Positions 1 through 7,076 of a stretch of DNA of 64,000 nt are shown piece after piece. The translations under genes were made by a program, and so were the position numbers. Origin of the DNA: an uncultured Verrucomicrobiota bacterium (GTDB lineage: Bacteria > Verrucomicrobiota > Verrucomicrobiia > Verrucomicrobiales > Verrucomicrobiaceae); the NCBI GenBank assembly GCA_903838675.1, contig CAILZI010000103.1, positions 19,318-83,317 on the forward strand, given 5' to 3'. The notes under the pieces were generated by a model. The model ran no database searches. It had not been told where the DNA came from and saw only the letters and a program-made list of their open reading frames with translations. Every line of letters begins with the position of its first letter. The stretch's first letter is position 1.

Positions 1-449
1 GCCACCCAAGGGTTTCCAATCGCATCTGCGATTTCTTAGGAAACTGCCAAGCCCCATCCATTCCTCCACCCCATTAGACACCAACTCTGCCATCGGAAGC
101 CGAATGTCTGCTTCTCGATGCTGTCGATCCTTGTTCAACCATCCGCCTAATCGAGGTGTGAAACCACGATGTAGATGCACAGGATGATGGCCGTGAACGT
201 AAAGATATGACTGGGCTGAAGTTCTTTCATGAGTGAGTCGTTTGGGTGTCTCCTAGATGCGAAATTTAAGGTAGCACTGAGTGTCTAAAGCATCGTGCGT
301 GCCACTTTTCAGGGTTATCCTGTTCTCTGGGTGGCTTAATTAGTGGCCGTGGGCTAGCTCAAGTGGCGCAATTGGGGGCTTTCTTTATCGTCCCGAGACT
401 CCAGCAAAGGCGTTTGCCGCCTGTCCACAACTCAGCCACACTTGAGGCG
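1..449. other. Gene-poor left end
   Basis: No long conserved reading frame is visible before the radical SAM gene. The only coding candidate is the 27-codon frame on the minus strand at 147..230, listed separately. The stretch between 231 and 449 presumably carries the promoter of the downstream gene, but I see no convincing -35/-10 pair. A GAGG at 444-447 sits just before the ATG at 450. Confidence 0.5.
147..230 (-). CDS. possible 27-residue single-span membrane peptide
   Basis: A short frame (ATG at 230, TAG at 147-149) encodes 27 residues: a charged start MKELQPSH, a continuous hydrophobic run IFTFTAIILCIYIVV, and the end SHLD. This is the shape of a small single-pass inner-membrane protein, N-terminus probably short and cytoplasmic or periplasmic. 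I do not recognise a family. A GGAG lies about 20 nt upstream of the ATG, too far for a normal ribosome binding site, so translation is uncertain. The hydrophobic run could also be chance. It stands alone on the minus strand, divergent from the radical SAM gene. Confidence 0.35.
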   Translation of the reverse strand: MKELQPSHIFTFTAIILCIYIVVSHLD

Positions 450-1982
450 ATGCCTGACATCGTCCTCGCCACCCTCAACGCCAAGTACATCCACAGCTCA
501 TTCGGGCTGCGCTACCTGCTGGCGAATCTGGGGGTATTGAAGGAGCGGGCCTGCATTGCGGAATTCCAGATCAATCAAGCCCCGCTGGAAATCGTGGAGG
601 CGGTGCTGGCCCATGAGCCCCGCATCGTGGGCTTCGGAGTGTACATCTGGAATGTCGTGCAGACGACGGAGGTGCTGGGGATGCTGCGGCGGTTGCGGCC
701 TGAGATTCGCATCGTGCTTGGCGGGCCGGAGGTGTCGTATGAATGGGATGGACAACCCATCGTGGCGCTGGCGGACCATGTGATCACTGGCGAGGCGGAC
801 CTCAAATTTGCCGAAGTGTGTGGCGTGCTGCTGGGGGGAGATGCGGCTGCCCAGGCGGCATTGCCCAGGGTGATGTCCGCCGGGCTGCCGACGCTGGAGC
901 GTGTGGTCATGCCCTACGATCTCTACACGGAGTCTGACCTGGCGCACCGCATCCTCTATGTGGAGGCTTCGCGCGGCTGCCCTTTCAGCTGCGAGTTCTG
1001 CTTGTCCTCGCTCGATGTGCCGGTGCGCGCTTTTGCAATTGATGCCTTTTTGCAGGCGATGCAGGGGCTGCTGGATCGCGGCGCATTGACCTTCAAGTTT
1101 GTGGACCGCACCTTCAATCTGCATCTGCCCACGAGCATGGCGATCCTGCGCTTCTTTCTCGATCGCTGGCGTGATGGGATGTTCCTGCACTTTGAGATGG
1201 TGCCGGATCGTCTGCCGGAGCAGCTGCGCGACATCATTCGTGAGTTTCCCGCAGGCGCGGTGCAGTTTGAGGTGGGCATTCAAACCTTTGATGAAGCCAC
1301 CTCGAAGAACATCAGCCGGCGGCAGAATCTCACGCGGTTGGAGGACAACCTGCGTTTCCTGCGCGATCAAACGGGCATCCATGTGCACGCGGACCTCATT
1401 GTGGGACTGCCGGGAGAAGACGTGGCGAGCTTTGGGCGTGGCTTTGACCGGCTGGTGAAGATGGGGCCGCAGGAGATTCAGGTGGGCATCCTGAAGCGCC
1501 TGCGTGGCACGCCGATCGTGCGGCATGACGCGGAGTTTCAGATGAAGTATTCGCCGGTGCCGCCCTACGAGATGCTGGAGAACCACGACATTCCCTTTGT
1601 CGAGATGCAGCGCATGCGGCGCTTTGCCCGCTACTGGGACCTGGTGGCAAACAGCGGCAACTTCACCGCCGTGCTGGCGCTGCTCTGGCAGCAGGGCGAT
1701 TCACCTTTTGCTGCGTTCATGACCTTTGCCGACAGCCTGTATGCGAAGCTGCGCCGCACGCATCAGATCGCGCTGCCGATATTGGCGCAGTCGCTGTTTG
1801 ATCACCTGACTCAAGAGTGTGGTGTGCCGTTGGACATCGCAGCAGCAACGATGATGCAGGACTGGAATCGTGTCCCGGGCCGCGAATCACTGAGGCTCAC
1901 CGGGACGCAGACTGCGGAACGAGAGGCACCCAAGCGCAGCACGGCCGGAAGCCGGCAGGCGCGGCATGTGGTGGCGGGTTAG
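450..1982 (+). CDS. B12-binding domain/radical SAM protein, DUF4080 type
   Basis: A 510-residue protein with an N-terminal cobalamin-binding-like Rossmann region (residues about 1-150, with VGFGVYIWN and VLGGPEVSY), then a radical SAM core whose cluster motif is C177-x3-C181-x2-C184 (RGCPFSCEFC), then a C-terminal region typical of the DUF4080 group. Such proteins are Fe-S/SAM enzymes with an optional B12 cofactor; the substrate of this group is not known to me. The frame is open back to 363, but the ATG at 450 is preceded by GAGG with good spacing and begins the conserved MPDIVLATLNAKYIHS block, so I use it. It ends 11 bp from the convergent next gene. Family confidence is high, function unknown. 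Confidence 0.88.
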   Translation: MPDIVLATLNAKYIHSSFGLRYLLANLGVLKERACIAEFQINQAPLEIVEAVLAHEPRIVGFGVYIWNVVQTTEVLGMLRRLRPEIRIVLGGPEVSYEWDGQPIVALADHVITGEADLKFAEVCGVLLGGDAAAQAALPRVMSAGLPTLERVVMPYDLYTESDLAHRILYVEASRGCPFSCEFCLSSLDVPVRAFAIDAFLQAMQGLLDRGALTFKFVDRTFNLHLPTSMAILRFFLDRWRDGMFLHFEMVPDRLPEQLRDIIREFPAGAVQFEVGIQTFDEATSKNISRRQNLTRLEDNLRFLRDQTGIHVHADLIVGLPGEDVASFGRGFDRLVKMGPQEIQVGILKRLRGTPIVRHDAEFQMKYSPVPPYEMLENHDIPFVEMQRMRRFARYWDLVANSGNFTAVLALLWQQGDSPFAAFMTFADSLYAKLRRTHQIALPILAQSLFDHLTQECGVPLDIAAATMMQDWNRVPGRESLRLTGTQTAEREAPKRSTAGSRQARHVVAG

Positions 1983-1993
1983 ACGAGTCCTGA

Positions 1994-4699
1994 TTACTTC
2001 TTCAATGCGGCCAGTGCTGCGAGGGATGCCGCCTGCCAGTCGTGGCCATAGGAGATGATCTTGCCGCTGCGGTCGATGACCACATAGGTGGGAACGCCGC
2101 GGATGTCGTAATCGCGCCAGGAGGACGGACCGTCTCCCTCAGTGGAAATGGGAAACGTGTAGTCGGGGTGTTTGGACAGAAACTCGGTGACTTCCTCGGC
2201 CGGGTAGCCGCAGTGGGCGATGAATTCCAAGTCGTCCTTCTGATGCTCCTGCCAGAACGCGGCGACCTTCGGCAGGTTTGCCAGACAGGGGCCGCACTGG
2301 AGGCCCCAGAAGTCGATGATGCGGACTTTGTTGGCGGCTTTTGCGGGGAGAGGTGCCGAGTTGATCCAGGTTTCGACATGCAGTGGAGGTGCCGTTTGAC
2401 CGATCAAATTCAGCGGCTGGTCGGGCAGGGAAAAGGGGGCGGATGGATGCTCCGGCAGCCGCAGTTGCAGCGTAGTGCTGCCGGTCTTGACGCGTCTGCC
2501 ACACTCAAGTTCCTGTGCATGCGCGTTGCGTGCCGTGGCCGTGATGTGAAACCAGCCTTTGACCAGACCGGTGAGTTCGAAACGGCCTTGAGCGTCGGTG
2601 TGGGTCTTGCGGCGGAGCAGGTCTGCAGTGATCTCGGCATCGGCCACGGGCTTGCCGGCATGATCCAGCACCGTGCCCTTCACCGTGCCGTCGGCATCAG
2701 GCATCACCAGCCGTATTTCGTTGGAAGGGACGTCGATGAACTGGTCGGTCTCACGACTGAAGTCTGGCGTTTCCTGAAACGCGCTGACATACGCGCTGCC
2801 GGCTACCAGCGGGCCGATTTGAAAAGCACCGTGGGTGTCGGTCTTGGTGTTGTTGTGCACTCCGGGTTGTTTGTCCCCGGAGTAACGGACGTTCGCTCCT
2901 TCAACAGGACGCCCGGAGCTGTCCACGATGGTGCCTTTGACCATGTGCCCTGGCTGGGTCAGCGTGAAGGAAAGCTGTTTCGTCTGGTTGGGGACCAGTT
3001 CCACTTTACGCAATACTTCACGATTGTACCCGTCTGCACTGCATGAAATGAACGGCTTCAGGTTCGTCCAAAGACGAGGAATCACATAGCGGCCGTCGGC
3101 ATCGGTGTCGGCTGTTTCCGGCACGAGGTCTGGTAGGTCATCGAAGTTGTCCATCAAGCTCACGCGCAAACTCCAATCGGTCCACTGCACGCGTGCGCCC
3201 TGAATGGGGAAACCGCTTTGGTCGGTGACACGTCCTTCGACGCGGGCAAAACCGTCACGCTTGAGCTGTATCGTCACGGACTGACCACGCTCTGCCTTGG
3301 TGATGTCTGACATGGATTTGGCACCATCCCAGGCGATGGCGGCGACGCCTTTGGCTTCTGCCGGTGCCATGATGGTGAACGAACCATCTGCCCCAGTTTT
3401 GACCGCCTCGGGTCGTGACCAGGAGTGTTCGGTGGTGAGCATGACCGACACGTTCGCGGCTGGAGTGCCCTCGGGACTCAAGACATGACCGGTGACCATG
3501 TCGGAGGGTTTCACCGGGTGCAGCTTGAATTGAATCGTCTTGCGTTCGCCGCTCTTCACGGTCACGGGAATTTTGAGATGGGCCCCGCTGACGTGGTATT
3601 CCTTGGGTGGGACACGTTCCATGCGGTAGTTGACGGTGTGGCTGCCTGCGGGCAGACGGAATGTGAGCGGCTCCTCCACTTTCTTTCCCGTTTCTTCATC
3701 CAAAACTTCTGCGGTCACAATGGCGACGCGCTCAAGGCGGATGTCGCCGACAGCGGCTGTTTCTCCTTCTCGCACGATCTGCGACTGTTCGGAGCCGATC
3801 CACTCATCGCTGAGCGGTGGGCTGAGACGGAGCCTGAGCTTGTAGCTGGAAGGCGGGATCTGGGTCAGGAGGAAGCTGCCGTCATCCTTGGTTCTGACAT
3901 CATCGCCATAGGCTGTCTTGTAAGGGCTCGTTTCGAGAATAGAAACCAGCACACCGCCTGCCGGCGTGTTGTTGCCATCCACGATGCGTCCGCTCATCGA
4001 GCCAGGTTTCGTGAGTTTGATCTTGTGCTCCGCGCCATCGTTCTTCGGCAAGGCTGCCGCATAAATGACATGCTTGTCGTAAGGCTGGGCAAAGCGAGGG
4101 TCGGCGTGATTGAGGTAGATCGCGGTATCCAGCGGAAGACGGGTAATGACGCAGCGCCCATCCTTATCGGTGGTCGCTTTCCACAGATCGCCGGGGAGTT
4201 TGGAGATGTTGCCGAATCTCGGGAATCGTTCTCCACGCATGGGCTTGCCTGAATAGTCGGTGACCCAGACTTCAAGGTTTGCTGCCGGCTCTCCGTCTGG
4301 CTGGAGAACCCTCACCTTTGCATCCGCCGAGGGGCCGAGGGTGATTTTGATCACGGTGGACTGGCCGGTCGGAGTGATCAAAGGAACCAGTGCTGTGCCC
4401 ACCTGCTTGTCTGGGGCGACTGCAAGCACCTGAGCGCCAAAAATCTCCCCAACTCCGAGCCGCTCGCATTGGCTGTGAAATCTGCCATGGGCGTCCGTGC
4501 GGCCGGTGGCCAGCAATGGGTTCTCGATGGCGCGTGGATTGGTGCAGGAAACATAAACCTCCACGTCTGCCGCGGGCTTGCCATCCGCACGCATGACCTC
4601 GCATTCGATCGGGACGGGTTTTGCAGCTTCAGCGACGGCAAACAATGCCGGGAGGGTCAGGCAGAGAGTCAGCATCCCATAGTAAGTTGTTTTATTCAT
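1994..4699 (-). CDS. secreted carboxypeptidase-regulatory-like repeats with C-terminal thioredoxin domain
   Basis: A 901-residue protein with an N-terminal signal peptide (MNKTTYYGMLTLCLTLPALF, cleavage near AEA). About residues 30-740 hold multiple carboxypeptidase regulatory-like / Ig-like beta domains, seen as repeated phrases of the type GxVxDxxGxPVxGAxV and DxxGxFxxxxLxxG. The last 140 residues are a TlpA/AhpC-type thioredoxin fold with the redox pair C802-G-P-C805 and the cis-proline loop RGVPTYVVIDRSGKI. It probably acts in the periplasm or at the cell surface as a thiol oxidoreductase carried on a long adhesive or binding stalk. No cytochrome maturation gene is adjacent, so a substrate cannot be named. 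It is a monocistronic gene divergent from the DUF1826 gene. The domain calls are firm; the role is inference. Confidence 0.85.
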   Translation of the reverse strand: MNKTTYYGMLTLCLTLPALFAVAEAAKPVPIECEVMRADGKPAADVEVYVSCTNPRAIENPLLATGRTDAHGRFHSQCERLGVGEIFGAQVLAVAPDKQVGTALVPLITPTGQSTVIKITLGPSADAKVRVLQPDGEPAANLEVWVTDYSGKPMRGERFPRFGNISKLPGDLWKATTDKDGRCVITRLPLDTAIYLNHADPRFAQPYDKHVIYAAALPKNDGAEHKIKLTKPGSMSGRIVDGNNTPAGGVLVSILETSPYKTAYGDDVRTKDDGSFLLTQIPPSSYKLRLRLSPPLSDEWIGSEQSQIVREGETAAVGDIRLERVAIVTAEVLDEETGKKVEEPLTFRLPAGSHTVNYRMERVPPKEYHVSGAHLKIPVTVKSGERKTIQFKLHPVKPSDMVTGHVLSPEGTPAANVSVMLTTEHSWSRPEAVKTGADGSFTIMAPAEAKGVAAIAWDGAKSMSDITKAERGQSVTIQLKRDGFARVEGRVTDQSGFPIQGARVQWTDWSLRVSLMDNFDDLPDLVPETADTDADGRYVIPRLWTNLKPFISCSADGYNREVLRKVELVPNQTKQLSFTLTQPGHMVKGTIVDSSGRPVEGANVRYSGDKQPGVHNNTKTDTHGAFQIGPLVAGSAYVSAFQETPDFSRETDQFIDVPSNEIRLVMPDADGTVKGTVLDHAGKPVADAEITADLLRRKTHTDAQGRFELTGLVKGWFHITATARNAHAQELECGRRVKTGSTTLQLRLPEHPSAPFSLPDQPLNLIGQTAPPLHVETWINSAPLPAKAANKVRIIDFWGLQCGPCLANLPKVAAFWQEHQKDDLEFIAHCGYPAEEVTEFLSKHPDYTFPISTEGDGPSSWRDYDIRGVPTYVVIDRSGKIISYGHDWQAASLAALAALKK

Positions 4700-4810
4700 G
4701 CTGCATCATTACATCAAACCTCCGAGCAAAACGCAATGACTGCGGTAAGTGAAATATGGGGCGCGGTCACTGGGCCCGAATGATCAACAAACGATGGTCA
4801 GGCAGAGGAA

Positions 4811-5563
4811 GTGGTACTATGGAATTCCGACACTCCATTGATGATCACGGACACCCAGCTCTTGACTCAGCACCACGACTACCCCCGCCTCAAAGTGGTG
4901 GGCAGTTTTGAGGAGCTGGTCATGACACCCATGCGCGAGGGCATCAATGCCCTGTGCTGGCAGCGCACGCTGGCCGGTGATTTTGGTGAAATCGTGGCAA
5001 AGCTGGGCGTGGGGAAAGGGATCACCAGCATTGATGACGCGCGTCTCCGGGCGCTGAACTTGAGTGACGCGGGCCGGGTGGCGCGTGAAGTTTTGCTGCA
5101 GGACCAGGAGCTTCTGCGCACCCGGGACCTGCAGCCGAGCCTCGACTGCATCAATGGCTATGTGAACGAGATCGAATCCGAACTGCTGCGCACCGATGTC
5201 CAATCCTGGCATGTGGACAGTGCCACGGTGGAAGCCGACACCTATCTGTGCACCTATTATGGAGCTGATTCCGAAGGACTGCGCAATGAAGAGGCGGTGC
5301 GGCGGGTGGATGTGCCTGAAATCCGCGCGGAACTTCTGAAACTCCATGAAGGAGAAGATGATGAAGGTTTCCGCGACTTCTTGAACGAAAATTACCTGGA
5401 TCTGCATTACCGGCCTCTGCCGCATGCCCGGCCATTTTCCTTCGGTCTGGGCCACCTCTGGCGCATCGCCACCGAATATCCAAGCAGCCCGGTGCCCCCC
5501 TGCATTCACCGTGCTCCGGCCACGGTTCCTGGGCAGCCGCCGCGGCTGCTGCTGATCAGCTGA
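4811..5563 (+). CDS. DUF1826 family protein
   Basis: A 250-residue protein resembling DUF1826: a CWQR block near residue 50, a WHVDSATVEADTYLCTYYG block near residue 135, and a C-terminal IHRAPATVPGQPPRLLLIS block that matches the usual H-R-S/A-P ... RLLL ending. DUF1826 genes are often found in zinc-limitation gene sets with COG0523 GTPases; no GTPase is next to this one. The start is uncertain: GTG at 4811 directly follows a purine-rich GAGGAA, while an ATG at 4841 lacks a binding site. It precedes the winged-helix regulator by 42 bp on the same strand, so the two are probably co-transcribed. Function unknown. Confidence 0.72.
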   Translation: MVLWNSDTPLMITDTQLLTQHHDYPRLKVVGSFEELVMTPMREGINALCWQRTLAGDFGEIVAKLGVGKGITSIDDARLRALNLSDAGRVAREVLLQDQELLRTRDLQPSLDCINGYVNEIESELLRTDVQSWHVDSATVEADTYLCTYYGADSEGLRNEEAVRRVDVPEIRAELLKLHEGEDDEGFRDFLNENYLDLHYRPLPHARPFSFGLGHLWRIATEYPSSPVPPCIHRAPATVPGQPPRLLLIS

Positions 5564-5605
5564 AGACAGGACACGGCGTTGCGTCTGACAGGCAGCGGAG
5601 CTACC

Positions 5606-6268
5606 ATGCAGCCGCCAACCATGCTGAACTTGCTCCGAGAAATGCTGCACTCGCCGGTGCTGGACATTGTCCAGCGCCTGAAGCATTCCACGGGCATGAC
5701 GGTGACGGAGCTCTGCACGGCGATGAAGATGAGCTACATGGGAGTGAAGCAGCACTGCGTGGAACTGGAAAAAGCAGGATTTCTCGACACCTGGCGCCGG
5801 CCCAAGGCGGCAGGGCGGCCTGAAAAATTGTACCGTCTCACGCCCAAAGCAGACGTGCTTTTCCTCAGCTGCGGGCCGTCCCTGACGCTGGATCTTCTGA
5901 CGACGGCGGAAAGGGTCTATGGCGAAAGCGCTCCGCCGAAGCTGCTGTTCACCTATTTCCAATCCAAAGGGGAGACCTGGGGCGCCAAACTGGCCAAAGC
6001 CACGACTCTGGAGGAGCGAGCCCGGATGCTGGCACGGCTGCGCAGTGCCGATGGCTGCATGTGCACCGTCGAGACTGATGCGCAGGGCCGTTTGGTTCTG
6101 GTGGAGCATCACCGGCCTCTGCGTGAACTGGCCGCACGTTATGACATCGTGGATGAGCTCGAATGCGAAATGATCGAGCGGCTCATGGGCTGCGAGGTGC
6201 GTCGTTCGGTGGAAGAAGTGTCGGGTCTGGTGCGTGTTACTTTTCAAATCAAGACAACAGCGCAGTGA
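5606..6268 (+). CDS. winged-helix regulator, SufR/ArsR-like, without the Fe-S cysteines
   Basis: A 220-residue transcription factor. Residues about 15-80 form a winged helix with the recognition-helix phrase MSYMGVKQHCVELEKAGF followed by the wing RRPKAAGRPEKLYRLT, as in SufR and related DeoR/ArsR-like proteins. The C-terminal half keeps the SufR-like layout (HRPLRELAARYDIVDELECE) but lacks the cysteine spacing that ligates the cluster in SufR; the isolated Cys residues (CMC and EMIERLMGC) do not reproduce it. The frame is open from a TTG at 5579, but GGAG at 5597-5600 sits 5 nt before the ATG at 5606, which I prefer. It lies between DUF1826 and a lipoprotein gene (2-bp gap), consistent with an operon. 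Ligand unknown. Confidence 0.75.
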   Translation: MQPPTMLNLLREMLHSPVLDIVQRLKHSTGMTVTELCTAMKMSYMGVKQHCVELEKAGFLDTWRRPKAAGRPEKLYRLTPKADVLFLSCGPSLTLDLLTTAERVYGESAPPKLLFTYFQSKGETWGAKLAKATTLEERARMLARLRSADGCMCTVETDAQGRLVLVEHHRPLRELAARYDIVDELECEMIERLMGCEVRRSVEEVSGLVRVTFQIKTTAQ

Positions 6269-6270
6269 GC

Positions 6271-7011
6271 ATGAATTCAGGGAACGCAGGCAGGACATCG
6301 GCATGGATCAAAGCAGTGGCGGCAGCAGGCATCGGCCTGCTGGCATCGTGCGGCAGCAACATCGCACCATTGCGGTCGGCCTGGCAGCAGGATCCGAACC
6401 TCTTCCACCATGGCTTTCCGGCCTATCAGGCGCAAACAACGACGACCCCGCATATGGTCGCCCGCGTGGTGTATGCCGCGCCGGACCAGATCGCCCGCAT
6501 GATGGAACGTCAGGGCGATGTGACGGACGCGCAGCGCGGATTTGCGCGCATGGGGGATGGTACCGTGGACCTCGCCGTGCAGGATGTGGCTTCAGGAAAG
6601 TGGATCGAATCGTACCTCTGCGGGGGCATTCTGTTTGTCGCGGGGCTGCCCAACCAGGCCTATCGCATTGTAATGAAAAATCGCACCCCGATGCCGCTGC
6701 AGGTAGGTGTGGGAATCGATGGCAAAGATGCCGAGACAGGAGGCACCGCATCTCTGGGACGTGGCAACCTGCGTGTGGACAAGCGTGGCGCACTGGTGAT
6801 GGATCATACGCCTCATGGCCCGCTGCTGTTCAAGACGATAAGAAGTGATGCGGCCTTGTTTGACGCCAGCCCGCAGGGCTGCACGGGAGTGATTCAACTG
6901 GCGGTGTTTCTCGCCAGCGATGCACCGAGCATCGGGCCGGAAAAACTGCGTGCCAGCCAGATTGCGCCCCTGGGTTTTTTCCCCATCGGCAGACCGGAGC
7001 AGTATCGCTGA
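6271..7011 (+). CDS. predicted lipoprotein of unknown function
   Basis: A 246-residue protein with a lipoprotein signal: basic start, hydrophobic AAAGIGLL, and lipobox L-A-S-C with Cys27. The mature region has mixed beta character (for example QAYRIVMKNRTPMPLQVGVGIDGKDA) and no motif I recognise. The frame extends upstream to 6163 inside the preceding regulator, but the lipobox fixes the start at 6271, 2 bp after the regulator's stop, suggesting translational coupling. It is likely attached to a periplasmic membrane face. A link to the regulator's regulon is a guess from position only. Confidence 0.75.
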   Translation: MNSGNAGRTSAWIKAVAAAGIGLLASCGSNIAPLRSAWQQDPNLFHHGFPAYQAQTTTTPHMVARVVYAAPDQIARMMERQGDVTDAQRGFARMGDGTVDLAVQDVASGKWIESYLCGGILFVAGLPNQAYRIVMKNRTPMPLQVGVGIDGKDAETGGTASLGRGNLRVDKRGALVMDHTPHGPLLFKTIRSDAALFDASPQGCTGVIQLAVFLASDAPSIGPEKLRASQIAPLGFFPIGRPEQYR

Positions 7012-7076
7012 CACTGTGTCATCAGAGCGGGCTTGCCGCTTGTGAGTTTGGACACTTTGGGTAACTTAAGGTGTTC

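Noticed and set aside
4817..6304. Long open frame (about 495 codons) antisense to DUF1826 and the regulator
   Set aside because: Composition is Arg/His/Gln-rich without domain motifs, as expected from the opposite strand of a GC-rich gene; the sense frames have clear families.
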